Below, piece by piece: positions 1 through 9,734 of a DNA stretch of 64,000 nt; position 1 is the first letter of the stretch; the number at the start of each line of letters is the position of its first letter. Under the pieces are notes generated by a model. The model was not told where the DNA came from. It ran no database searches and saw only the letters and a program-made list of their open reading frames with translations. The DNA is from Corythoichthys intestinalis (Eukaryota; Chordata; Actinopteri; Syngnathiformes; Syngnathidae): NCBI RefSeq assembly GCF_030265065.1, contig NC_080398.1, positions 26,560,482 to 26,624,481 on the forward strand, read 5' to 3'. A program made the position numbers and the translations under genes.

Positions 1-253
1 TGAAATTAAACTAGCTTCAGGTTGCTATAATTTCTCGCTGCGTATCTTCCCTATAATGTCGTACATGTCAGCGTGTCTTGTTCGGTAATATCATTATCGC
101 GTCACATTGAACTCTTTGAAAACAGCGCCTGTCTCTTTGCAAATGAGGCAGACACAGTTGTTGCATGTTTTATTGAAGAAATAGTCCAATATCCACCTAT
201 CCTTGAAGCGTCTGCCATCGCAGTCAACTTTTTTTTTTTTTGATTGTCGCCAT
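1..253 (-). pseudogene. hAT transposase N-terminal fragment (BED-like finger)
   Basis: Read on the minus strand from an ATG at 253, this stretch gives a lysine run followed by RRFKDRWILDYFF, VCLICKETGAVFKEFNV and a stop near 94. That is the N-terminal zinc finger of the hAT transposases behind GTF2IRD2-like proteins (CxxC, then an expected histidine pair). The finger is broken: the A-run at 229-241 is one base out of frame, and the segment after the second cysteine pair runs into a stop, with the rest of the expected sequence recognisable in another frame down to base 1. It abuts the YqaJ-type fragment at about 255. It is a dead fragment of a plain DNA transposon. Confidence 0.5.
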
Positions 254-254
254 T

Positions 255-542
255 TTAGAAAATTGGAAGTAAAGGGTCACACGGGGTAATGTTGCTTAGA
301 GTGCTGCTCTTAAAGTTTATCAAACTTTCGTGAGAATAGGCTAATTTTGTGTGGACAAGATAGTTGTAGATATCAGGGTAGCAGATGTCAGGCAGAGAGA
401 GCGAAGACAGCGGGTCGAAAAGTATCGATTTAGGCATCAAATATGGATCTGGCGAATGGATAGACAGAAGGTTTTCCACATAACGCCTTTTATGCAACGC
501 ATCCAATGAGTTTACAGCGTCTGAAAGCACCGGGGCTTCCAT
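255..542 (-). pseudogene. First-exon fragment of a transposon-borne YqaJ-associated protein
   Basis: An open frame starts at ATG 542 with MEAPVLSDAVNSLDALHKRR and contains LPDICYPDIYNYLVHT followed by YSHESLINFKS. The pattern (LP-x-YPDI-x-NYLV ... FKS) is what I remember of the N-terminal region of fish proteins with SWIM-finger and YqaJ-recombinase domains that travel as the second gene of some THAP-linked DNA transposons. After FKS the homology stops and the frame is overrun by the hAT fragment at 253. About 200 bases upstream (543-745) look like the element's leader, with 'gccgccatattgtcc' near 610. A similar but clearly different first exon is present at 34540-34869. No SWIM or YqaJ part is visible here. 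Confidence 0.4.
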
Positions 543-1057
543 GAATTGCACTATAAATAGCACGACAAATTGAAACTATTGAGAATACGGATAAACAATG
601 ACGGACAATATGGCGGCCGAATACAGCGACACGTCATTCTGTGACGTTGGTGAGTAGGGTCTATTCTCCCAGTCCAGGCCAAGTATGTTATCACCCCGAG
701 CGTCCATTGCGCGCATAAACCTTGGTGCCCTCCATAGGTCAAAACCTGTATTAAATATTATAGAAATTTAAATCAATGGCAATATTTTATGTGTTTCTAA
801 TAACATATTTTAGTAAAAGAGAACAATTGTGGCTTATTAGCGCCTACAAGTCTTTAAGTTCCCTTTAAACGATTATTTGACTATCAAAATAGTTGTTGAT
901 TCATTTGATCGTTTTTCGATTAATTATGTCAGCCCAAGTTTGCAGATATAATATTCCTATAACGGGAATCAAAATTACAATGTGGTCGTCAAATATGAGT
1001 TTGAAAAAAAAAAAAAAAATCCAAACACCCACATCTGTGTCCTTTATGTTACTTCAG

Positions 1058-2684
1058 ATGGAGTGGCTTTCACAATCGCCCACTGACGAGGAGCCCATCG
1101 TCTTCCCGCATCAAGGCTCACTATCCAGCCACCGGAAGCAAAGCGACGGCACTTACTCACTCTCATCCCACCTTGTTGTGCCTTCTGACCTCACCCCGGG
1201 AACACGAATCATCTGCAAGGTGTCCCACCCAGCCCTGGACTCGCCGGTTTCTGTCAGTCTGCTGGTGGAACAGCTAGAACCAGGTACAGACTCGGTCATC
1301 AAATGAGAGAAGGGTCCAGCTGCGGCCTGCAGTACAAACCAACTGTACCCCCTGCTTTCAACAACCAATCAGATCAAGCGTTCGTCATCCGTTAACAGCA
1401 CCCCTTGCTTTCAACGACCCTAACCGTTATATAAGATTGAATACATGTGTGGATTATGTATTATTATTGTATGTATTATGTATTATTATACATGTAAAAG
1501 CTTTTTATTAAGAACCTGATTACCCACAATTCACTATAAATTTAACTAGTTATCCTTATAAATACCAAATTATTTATTTATCTAGCCCTAAACTTAGCTA
1601 GCCTTCCTTATAAATAGAAAATTATATATTCTTTTTGCCCTAAACTTAACTAGACCTTGCAATATTATGATTTATATAATCCCATCGAATTTTACTATAT
1701 ATCTGTAAAGCATTAAAATATCTAAATCAGTGGTTCTCAACCTTGCTAAAGGTACAGAACCCCTCAAGTTTCACATGTGGATTCACCGAACCCTTCAGAA
1801 TTAGATAATAAAGCAATTTTTTTTCAAATTCAAAACATATATCAAAGCTAGCAAACTAATAATTTGGCAAATTCCCATTCAAAACACTTCTCATTTTGAT
1901 AGCATGTTTTATAAACACAAAAAATTTGAGACCACGCTGCCCATTGGTCTATTGTATTCCCTCATACCAAGTGCGAGTCAATCTTCCACTGAGCAAACCA
2001 GTTTCTCTTCCCATCAGATTGAGGACTAGCAGTTAAAAGAAATTGAATAAACCTGTAAATTGTAAGCAAACCAGTCCAAAACCTGGGCTAAAAAGCCACT
2101 TTGCCTAGAATTAATCGGCATGCGAAATTAGGACTCTGCGTTTCTTTACCTTCACCGAACCCCTGGGGTTCGATTGAATCCAGTTCAAGAACCACTGATA
2201 TATATCTAAATCAGGGGTCTCAAACCGGTCCTCAAAGGGCCGCAGTGGGTACTGGATTTCATTCCAACCAAACGAGAACAATCCCTTTTCACCAATCTGG
2301 AGTCTAACAAGTGTAATCAGTTAATTGCAGTCAGGTGCTGCTTACTTTAGCAGAAACCTCATTGGTTGAACTGTCTGTTTTGGATCTGTTGGAACAAAGA
2401 CCAGGACCCACTGCGGCCCTTTGTGGAATCGGTTTGAGACCCCTGATCTAAATATATCAAGCTCTTGCTTTCAACGACCAATCAGATCAAGTTTTCGCCA
2501 TCCGCCAACCATGTCCCCTGCTTGAGTACTGCACGCCGCAGCTGGACGTACTTGTCAAATGACAGTAAGCGTAAGGTGTTTTTTCCATAAATTGAGCAAT
2601 GTTTGTAATTCTTTAGATGACTACCGGTGGATGTTGTCACTCCTGGGCATCACTGTTGTGTTCTTCTACCAACTCATGAAGTAG
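1058..2684 (+). CDS. TAPBPL: Tapasin-related protein (TAPBPL), last two exons
   Basis: TAPBPL is an endoplasmic-reticulum chaperone that edits peptides on MHC class I. Two exons are seen. Exon 1058-1283 follows 'ttacttcag' and encodes the second half of an Ig C1 domain: the frame gives MEWLSQSP, DGTYSLSSHL, then the domain's second cysteine in IICKVSHPALDSPVSVSLLV. It ends CCA G|gtacag. Exon 2617-2684 follows 'ttctttag'; the split codon makes Asp, and the tail reads DDYRWMLSLLGITVVFFYQ and then LMK-stop, a single membrane span with almost no cytoplasmic tail. The 5' exons lie left of the window. Tapasin (TAPBP) is the alternative; neighbours VAMP1 and MRPL51 favour TAPBPL. The ER-retrieval KKxx ending of mammalian tapasin is absent. 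The intron holds two hAT copies. Confidence 0.8.
1728..2197. mobile_element. Non-autonomous hAT element (CAGTGGTTCT ends)
   Basis: Inverted ends are 'cagtggttctcaacc' on the left and 'agttcaagaaccactg' on the right. The 8-mer ATCTAAAT lies directly left (1720-1727) and again at 2204-2211, separated from the right end by an 'atatat' run that looks like slippage. No transposase frame is visible. A longer relative in the other orientation is at 57051-57674. It sits in the TAPBPL intron. Confidence 0.7.
2212..2445. mobile_element. Short hAT MITE (CAGGGGTCTCAAACC ends)
   Basis: A 234-bp element with near-identical inverted ends, 'caggggtctcaaaccg' at 2212 and its complement ending at 2445. Both sides carry the exact 8-bp duplication ATCTAAAT (2204-2211 and 2446-2453), the hAT hallmark. 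It is non-coding. Confidence 0.85.
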
Positions 2685-3492
2685 AAACACTTATTTTTTC
2701 ACCTGGTTTCACTTAAAGTGGGTCATTTGCTGTATTTACTATAAAAGTGAGATATAATTTACTGTACACTGTAAGGTCGCTCTGTCTACAATCATCTATG
2801 TTATTTCTTACCAGTTACGTGTCATTGAGACCAAATCATTGCCCAACTTAGCACAATAGTGGGGATCATTGGGGTGTAAAAAATATTTTGGAACAATTTT
2901 GAATCTGAAAAAGACATCAGTTTCTCTTGTTCAAGTCACACATTTAAGCTAAGTTTATGATCTTTGGACTGTTTGTTTATTTCATCTACTTCAAAGCAAA
3001 AATACCCATTCATATGAACCAAAACATTTTTAATGTAGCCTCAGTTTGACCCTTTAATGCAAGAACTATATTTTCATTACATAGGACAGGTATTTCAAAA
3101 CTGTGGCAGAGGGGCCGATTGTGGTCCGCAGGACAATGTATTTGGGCAACCATTTGACATCCAATTGTAATATTACTGTTACATGCATTTATTTTGCAAT
3201 GGGCATTAGAAAAAAAATAAATATATAAGGTTAAGTAACACAATTGAAGGATCCATTTTTTGAGGAAAAAAAACAAAAACTTATTTAAATAGTAATAAAT
3301 AAAGAATGAACAAACTCATAAAATATAAATTAAAAAATGAAATTTAAGAAAAATTAAATATTCAAAAAATAAATTAAAACTTTGTAGTAAATTGGGAAAA
3401 AAATAAAAATTGAGACACAAATTCTAATAAGTGTGGCCCATGTGTATTTTGCTCTGAGAATTTAATTTTTTTGCATTGTGACCTCATATAGC
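2685..3492. other. TAPBPL downstream region, AT-rich repeat remnants
   Basis: No gene is seen. The first part is presumably TAPBPL 3' UTR. Around 3085-3160 there is a worn repeat ('tggggccgattgtggtccgc'-like and 'gacatccaattgta') that recurs near 21900-21980. The stretch 3240-3420 is simple A/T-rich sequence. Confidence 0.4.
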
Positions 3493-3516
3493 TTAAAGTG
3501 CCCATGACACCAAAAA
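3493..3516. repeat. Left TTAA and terminal inverted repeat of the two-gene transposon
   Basis: TTAA at 3493-3496 is followed by 'agtgcccatgacaccaaaaa'. Compared with the inward reading of the right end ('agagcatatgacacgagaaa' from 9730), 15 of the first 20 bases match, including the 7-base core 'atgacac'. Confidence 0.75.
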
Positions 3517-3785
3517 GCATGTTTATTTCATACTTTCCGCGGTATTTTATGCTCCTGAATGAAACAGACCGCTTGGATGTGTGTGGAAGCGATCGTTATA
3601 TTTATTCAGTTTTTTGAATCCCGCGCTACGAAAATGACAGACTTCCGGCTGTGATCTCGGATTTAGGAAGAAGGCGGATGTGACGTGTACGGTAGAAGAC
3701 CTCTTCGCTAGCTACCCGTGCTGTTGTGTGAGAAGGACTGCGGATTCGTCTAATTTAGCAGAGTATTTCCTTTATTTTTCGCACC

Positions 3786-5088
3786 ATGCCGAAACGATGC
3801 GTTGCAGGCTTTTGTTCCAACGTCACGGGGAGTGATGTGAGCCTTTTTCGGTTCCCAAGAGATCCCGTTCGCCGGGAAGCATGGGTAAAGCAAGTACAAC
3901 GAACGAGGGACAATTGGTCACCATCCAAATCCTCAGCGTTGTGTTCGGATCATTTTACTGAAGACTGTTTCGACCCTGTTCCTCTGCGGAAAGTTGAGAT
4001 GGGACTTTCAGTGCAACATGCCAGAACCCTACTTGACACAGCTGTGCCAACAATTTTCCCCCGTCCTCAACATGGAGCTAGCGGCAGTGGGCAAAGCGCT
4101 CACAAATCTCTGAAGAGGAAGTCCGCTGCCATTGATAAGCGGACGAAAAAGGCTGCAGTTGAAGTAAGTAAGCGTTGTGTTTTATATAATGTAAAATACT
4201 GTAAACCCATTTCAGTGTGCTGCCAATAAATTAGCTTTAATTAAAAACCATCAAACAAAAAAATCACATTTGTTGCTGCTGTAATTATTTGCTGAATTAT
4301 TCGCGCTTTACTATCAAACAATTCGTCTTGTTGACCTCAGAGGCTAGTGGTTATGGTACCTCATTTCATGCTTTAAATGATTTCTCTCATCACGTTTTGT
4401 GAATTTTGCGGGCTGCTAGCGCTAGCTGCGGGCTACTAGCGCTAGCTAGCGCTAGCTAGCGCTAGCAGCCCGTCTCCTACAATTGTAATCGCGCGGCGTT
4501 TATTCGAGTGATTGAATTGTGTCCTTTTCTTTTCAGTCGATGATACAAGAATACCAGGCCCATTCAAAGACACAGTGCGAAAGTGTTAATCCAGACGCGG
4601 ATAATCCTGAGTTGGAAGAATTTGCCGCTGGGCCAGCTCCTAAATCGGTACGTGTAATGTGTTTTACAAAATGTTATAAAACATTTCCACTCAAAATATG
4701 ACTTTTGACACCTGGTGTATGTGTCATAATAACATTCCCTAAACCTTTCTGTCTTTGGTTTTGGGGAAAATTCTTATTTTGCCATCTAGTTATCAAAATA
4801 TGATTACATAGTCAATACATTTGAGGCTAATGAATAACTATAAACTTGATGTTGTCTGTGTACCCATAGGTCGACGAGTCCTGTCAGGTTTGTCTTTTGC
4901 CACCAAGTCAGACTGTTGCTGTTAGTGCTGCTTTGCAACCTCAAAGACGACATAAAGGTAATTCGAAGTACATTTTCAGTTGCTTCTAATTTAAGGAATT
5001 ACCTATCGTTGCTATTAACAAACTTTCAAAACATCCATTTGACTTGTGCTTATTGAATTAATATAATACAGATTAAAGAAACATTTTT

Positions 5089-5144
<56 letters not shown>

Positions 5145-7998
5145 CCGAGTAAGGGCAAAGTGTTTACTATCATTATAATGTTTAAATGATTAACCTATAA
5201 TAGGTTGGAACTTATCCAGTGTAAGTTTTTCATTGTCATAGCTGCCTTCCAAAATACATCACAGGCCAAATGTTTGGACACACCGTCTCTCATTAGTGCG
5301 TTTTCTTTATTTTTGTCACTATTTACATTGTAAATTCTCACTAAAGGTAATAAAACTATGTGCAATTATGTACTCAGCCAAAAAATGTGAAATATAACTA
5401 AAACATATAATATTCTAGTATCTTCAAAGTAGCCACCCTTTTCTCTGATTATTTTATTTTATTTTTTAGAATATAAAATAAAAAATAATAATATAATTTT
5501 CAAGTCTGATTGTTTTCTAATTCATTTGTTTGACAGGCTTACATAAAATCTAAACTCTACTGCGGTTAAAATGAAAATTTTTATTGGGTTTCTCACACAA
5601 TCATCAACATGTTATAGCAATAGGGGGAAGAAGATTGTGATCTATTGTGTGTATCTTTCAGGTGTCCAGACAACATCCGGGCCCCTCATGATGACTGTGG
5701 GTACCCAAACCTGCGTTGTTCACTCAGAGCTGAATGTTACCATCGACAGCTGGGACTCGGATGAAGAAATGTTGGTGTGCGAGGCTGATTCTGAGTATGA
5801 CCTACCCACCGCACCTTCTGACTGCGAGTCCAGCGAGTCCGATTGTCCTGATATGGCTGCGGCCGACCCTGCGCCAGTTCCCAGCCGGGTATATCTAATC
5901 TACTGGGTCGCCCTCATTCAGCTCATTAGCCAGTGGGTCAGTTGTCCTGCGTGTGCCTGCAAGAAGGTCAACTGGGTCCCTTCTGAGGTCGGTACCATGT
6001 TGGTGCTGGCCTTGAAGTGTGCTGAGCCTGGATGTGGTCACACCGGAACATGGAACTCCCAACCATATGTCGGCAGAATTGCTGCTGGAAACATATTTCT
6101 TTCTGCAGCCATTTTATTTGCTGGTGCAACTGTGGGCAAAGTTCTGCGTGTGTTATCTCACATGGGTGTAGCTGTTTACTCCACTCGGTCGTACTTTCGC
6201 CATCAAGAACGCTACCTTCACCAAGCCATCAAAAGCGTGTGGCGAGAGCGGCAAATCTGGCTGTTGAGCCATCTACAAGCTGAGGGAGAGGAAATTGTTT
6301 GTGGTGGCGACGGACGAGCTGACTCACCCGGTCACAGTGCAAAATACGGGACTTACACGATGATGGAACTGCGGAAGCTAACCATCTTGGATGTGCAGAT
6401 TGTGCAGGTAAATTAAACTTGTGAACAAAAGATGTTCGATATAAGCCTAATTCTTTATATATCATACTGTATGTTGCTTTGTTTTTTCCCAAATCTCAGA
6501 GTAACGAGGTAGGAGGTAGCTACCACATGGAGCCCGAAGGACTGGTTCGGTCACTGCGTGTGCTCGAGGAGTTTGTGCGTGTGGGAACTCTGGTGACAGA
6601 TCGACATGTGACTGTCAACAAGCTCGTCCGAGAACAGTTCCCACACATTGAGCATCTTTTTGACATCTGGCATATTGGCAAAGGTAATAAGATTCATTAT
6701 CACAGCTTTATTTCTAGCATATTTTACACACCTACATAATTGTCTTTCCAAGGTTTGAAGAAAAAGTTGCAGAACCTCTCTAAGCTGCGTGGATGTGAAG
6801 CCCTAAAACCCTGGATTGGCAGTATCATCAACCATTTATATTGGTCCGTGGCGTCAACGCGACCTGGGGACCCCAGACTCATCCTCGACAAGTGGGAGTC
6901 AGTACTGAGCCATGTTCAGAATGATCACTCGGGCTTCAAAGGCAGTTTCCCCAGGTGCAGCCATGGTCCTTTGGAAGGTCGGGAACGGAAAAAGCCTTGG
7001 CTCACGCCTCGTAAGTTTGCATTCCATTACAATAAGCACACTTATACTATTTCGCAAAATGCTTCTCTGTTCAAGTACAAATTTGATTCTGTCTGGTATT
7101 TTGCAGACACCAAGTTGACCAATGAGCTGGAGAAGCTGATCTGTGGCTCCAAACTGTTGGCTGACATTCGCCGGCTGTCTCCAGTCTACCAGACTTCCCA
7201 CCTGGAAGCCTTCCACAGTCTGGTGAACCATTTTACACCCAAAATGTTCGCCTTTTCTTACGAGGGGATGCTCAGCAGGTATTATTGTAACAATTTTCTG
7301 CTGATTTATCCAGTATATTATCTCATGTCTTTGTTTTTTGTTGTCCCAATCACAATCTGATCGATTAAGACATTTTCAATATGAATATTAATATGGAAAT
7401 ACTATTCCATCCATGTTTTTTTTTTTTTTTTTTTTAAGGACGATTGTGGCTGCTCTTCACTTCAATGAAAACGCCCATCGAGCCCACAGCTTAACCCGAG
7501 ACGGAGTGGGGATTTATAGCATCCACTTTCCAAAATCAAAACAAGGCGGCCATGTTGTGCGCAAAGTTTTGGAGAACCCTACATTTGGTAAGTACGCATT
7601 ACTAATCCTGTCAATTGAACTCATTGTTGTAAATTATTGGGTGTCATCGTAATGTACAAACCTTTGGACACTTTATTACTGGATACAGTGTCAAGTGTGT
7701 TTTTAGAATCTGTCCCATTTTTGCTTGATATTTGCAAGATAAATGGAATGGATTTCATGTGGAATTATCTCTGTGCATTTGTCAGTACCATTTGCTTCCC
7801 TTGTTATCAGAGTATGTTAGCGAGCTGATGTCGGCGGTGGAGAGGCTTGTGCAGGACGCGAGTGATGTAGAGCCGGATGAATTGGAGGCGATACCGGCTG
7901 TGCCCGAGGCCGGGAGGTTATCCCTCAGCAGCAGCTTTCAGCGACCTGACAAAGAACAGGCGGTCCGGGATCATGTCACACGTTTTAATGTGCCATGA
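3786..7998 (+). CDS. THAP-domain DDE transposase of the two-gene transposon
   Basis: Nine exons join in frame: 3786-4163, 4537-4647, 4870-4957, 5662-6407, 6500-6683, 6753-7010, 7107-7278, 7439-7587, 7811-7998, giving 757 residues. Every junction is GT-AG. Residues 1-91 form a complete THAP zinc finger: C5, C10, C53, H56, with P24, W33, F57 and the closing AVPTIF (86-91). An acidic linker follows. A cysteine cluster at about 286-320 (SCPACACKK, then CAEPGCGHTG) precedes the catalytic core. Likely DDE residues are D409 in GDGRADSPGHSAKYG (D413 possible), D475 in VTDRHV and E622 in SHLEAFHSLV. The THAP finger should bind element ends and the core should cut and rejoin DNA in the nucleus. The start has a good context (gcaccATG). 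Intron 7011-7106 is 96 bp and itself open, so retention would keep the frame. Poly(A) signal at 8158. Confidence 0.8.
4407..4473. repeat. Nested GCTAGC palindromes in transposase intron 1
   Basis: Repeated 'gctagc' and 'gctagcgctagc' words form a self-complementary block bounded by 'gcgggctgctagc' on the left and 'gctagcagcccg' on the right. It could fold as a long hairpin. It is non-coding and sits inside intron 1 (4164-4536). Confidence 0.7.
5092..5480. repeat. (TA)n microsatellite and Tc1-end fragment in transposase intron 3
   Basis: A TA run of about 45 bp at 5095-5139 is followed at about 5264 by 'caggccaaatgtttggaca', the terminus of a common fish Tc1/mariner family. About 200 bp of that end are kept. 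The same end recurs at 32546 and 36177. Confidence 0.65.
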
Positions 7999-8157
7999 TT
8001 GAACCTTTAATTTTGTATAATTGTGTTCCCCAGTTCTTTCGTTGTCATCTTTTGAAAATGTGAGCTAGTTTTTTGAATTTATAAGGTATTATTGGTTCGA
8101 GCCCTGTGTAAATATGTTGGTATATATAAAATATAATGGCACACTTAAATTCCGGTG

Positions 8158-8163
8158 AATAAA
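8158..8163 (+). terminator. Poly(A) signal AATAAA, transposase
   Basis: AATAAA 160 bp after the transposase stop at 7998, inside 'ggtgaataaaacc'. Confidence 0.6.
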
Positions 8164-8447
8164 ACCATTTTGTGTATTTTTCCAAATCATTGTCTTGAGC
8201 TTGATACAGTAGCAATTGTTTTTTACTTGTATCAGCATGTCAGAAATAAGTATCTTATAACGTCCTTGCATTTGTCATATTTCCATATTCCATTCAGTAC
8301 AATACTTTGTCATGGAAATATAATTTTTGTATTGCACTTAGCAAATATGTAATAAGACTAACCACTGAGGCTTGCAAAAATATTGAAGTAGAGATATTCT
8401 TTTAAAAATCACATCAGGATGACTGTATAATGAAACGATTACAATAT

Positions 8448-8453
8448 TTTATT
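8448..8453 (-). terminator. Poly(A) signal AATAAA (minus), P2X7-like companion
   Basis: TTTATT on the plus strand reads AATAAA on the minus strand, 13 bp past the companion stop at 8466-8468. The 3' UTR is therefore very short and the two transposon genes end facing each other without overlapping. Confidence 0.55.
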
Positions 8454-8465
8454 CAACTTGGAGTT

Positions 8466-9549
8466 TTAGGGAGGATTACAAGGTTGGTATCCAACAAACT
8501 CCGGTGATGGGAAGCTTGTCCTGATCTGCGCGACCACACAGGCTGGTAGAGGAACCCTGATCCTCCGCCCCAGGAACTCGTACACCCAGCGCACAAACTG
8601 GCGATACGCCGTGTAACGTTTCCAGCTGAAAGCACAATAGGATGGGGTCATTCATTTCCTTTTCCATTTGAAAACCAACACAGTAATGCAAACCGTTATT
8701 TTACATTGTAATTTGTGAGACAATGCTAACTAGCCTAAGTCACTGCCGATCACAAAAAAGGTTGGTTTATGAAATTCTGATCAGTGCATATATATGACAC
8801 ATACTTGTTTCCTGACTGGTCCTCATAATTTTGCCTGTAGGCATAATAGGCTGTCTGAAGGACGTCTACGTTCAGGCACACGGGCTGAAATCCAGGGTGC
8901 TGGGTAATACATTGGACCCCAGCCCCCTCCATCTTCTCCCTGACTCGCTCCTGTTCACCACAGCAAACGCACTCATCTACTGTGGGCATCACTGCACAGC
9001 ATTCACATGAACACCTTCAGAAAAATAAATGAAATTTTAAATCTAAATGCAGAACATGGATTGTAGTGAAAGACTCCTTGCAAGAAAAATGTATTTTCTC
9101 AGGTCTCCACAAATTAAAACTAATAACAATGAAAATGTCACTATAAAAAAATGAAGAGATACAGTAGGGAGAACAAGTATTTGAGACACTGCCAATGGGT
9201 TTTCCTATTAGCAGTGTCTCAAATACTTGTTCTCCCCACTGTGTATGTGAATAAAACAGAATATACCAAAACCGATTTAATTTTCAGCCACTCACCATGC
9301 AGTGTTGCCCAGTCTGCTGTGGTCATCCTGGGAGTTTGGCTCAGTCTCGTCTGTGTCGCTGCTTTCTGATTCCATATCTTTTTCCTCCAAATATGGCTCA
9401 AACCTATATGGCTGTATGGCACATACTTCCTCTGGATCGCCAATTATGTTTGAAAATTCCAAACTTGAACCAGAATCGCTGGAAAATGTTTCCTCCTCCA
9501 TTGGGCTCAATGCTAAAGCTGCCTGAAATCGTTCTACCGCTGACGTCAT
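8466..9549 (-). CDS. P2X7-receptor C-terminal (ballast-like) domain protein carried by the transposon
   Basis: Three exons join in frame on the minus strand: 9549-9296, 9014-8805, 8625-8466, giving 207 residues. Residues 1-84 are acidic and serine-rich (MTSAVERFQAALALSP; SESSDTDETEPNSQDD). From LGNTAW (about 80-85) it follows the P2X7 intracellular C-terminal domain closely: a cysteine cluster CSCECC, then ECVCCGE, then CITQHPGFQPVCLN, VLQTAYYAYRQ, AYRQFVRWVYEFLGRR, LPACVV and a final FVGYQP. In P2X7 this domain holds a two-zinc site and binds guanine nucleotide; here there is no channel or membrane span. Exon 1 ends TG|gtgagt, completing W85; exon 2 follows 'ttctgaag' and ends AA|gtatgt; exon 3 follows 'gtgctttcag'. 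Its position just inside the right end, facing the transposase, marks it as the element's second gene. The role is unknown; DNA or protein binding through zinc is a guess. Confidence 0.75.
9162..9241. mobile_element. 80-bp hairpin MITE in the companion gene's first intron
   Basis: Two 31-bp arms ('cagtagggagaacaagtatt' onward and its complement) differ at one position and flank an 18-bp loop. A TA precedes the left arm (9160-9161). The CAGT ends and TA flank fit a minimal Tc1/mariner MITE. Confidence 0.65.
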
Positions 9550-9710
9550 CAGCAAGATGGCGGCGCCAGCGGGCTTTAACAGGAGGAGGGGCCTAACAGC
9601 ACATTAAAAGTCTAATTTCTCGTTATCTGTGCTTTGCAAATTTGCTGTATATAGTCGAATCGTCTCAAAATATGATTCTAATTCACACAATAATGCTATT
9701 TAAGACTTTT

Positions 9711-9734
9711 TTTCTCGTGTCATATGCTCTTTAA
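9711..9734. repeat. Right terminal inverted repeat and TTAA of the two-gene transposon
   Basis: Inverted end of the element, closing with 'cgtgtcatatgctct' and TTAA at 9731-9734. It pairs with the left end at 3493-3516. The inner 100 bases are shared with the relic at 44663. Confidence 0.75.

Larger units (their letters stand above)
3497..9730 (+). mobile_element. Two-gene THAP transposon, TTAA target (Kolobok-like), apparently intact
   Basis: A 6.2-kb element bounded by TTAA on both sides (3493-3496, 9731-9734) with matching inverted ends. It holds two convergent genes: a nine-exon THAP/DDE transposase reading inward from the left (3786-7998) and a three-exon P2X7-C-domain protein reading inward from the right (9549-8466). 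Their poly(A) signals lie 284 bp apart in the middle. All predicted exons are open and all splice phases agree, so no disabling change is visible. TTAA targets plus a THAP transposase fit the Kolobok superfamily. The catalytic region also resembles what I remember of ISL2EU/IS4EU elements, so the superfamily is not settled. Introns carry younger insertions. The right-hand TTAA adjoins another TTAA repeat ('ctctctggctgcc'). Confidence 0.75.

Noticed and set aside
4870-4957. Dropping the 88-bp exon 3 of the transposase
   Set aside because: Without it the phase between exons 2 and 4 does not agree; with it all junctions fit.
3786-7998. A domesticated host THAP gene
   Set aside because: The gene sits between matching inverted ends and TTAA copies with a partner gene, and keeps candidate catalytic residues, so a mobile element is the simpler reading.
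8466-9549. A host P2RX7 purinoceptor gene
   Set aside because: Only the C-terminal cysteine-rich domain is present; there are no membrane spans or ligand-binding ectodomain, and the gene lies wholly within the transposon ends.
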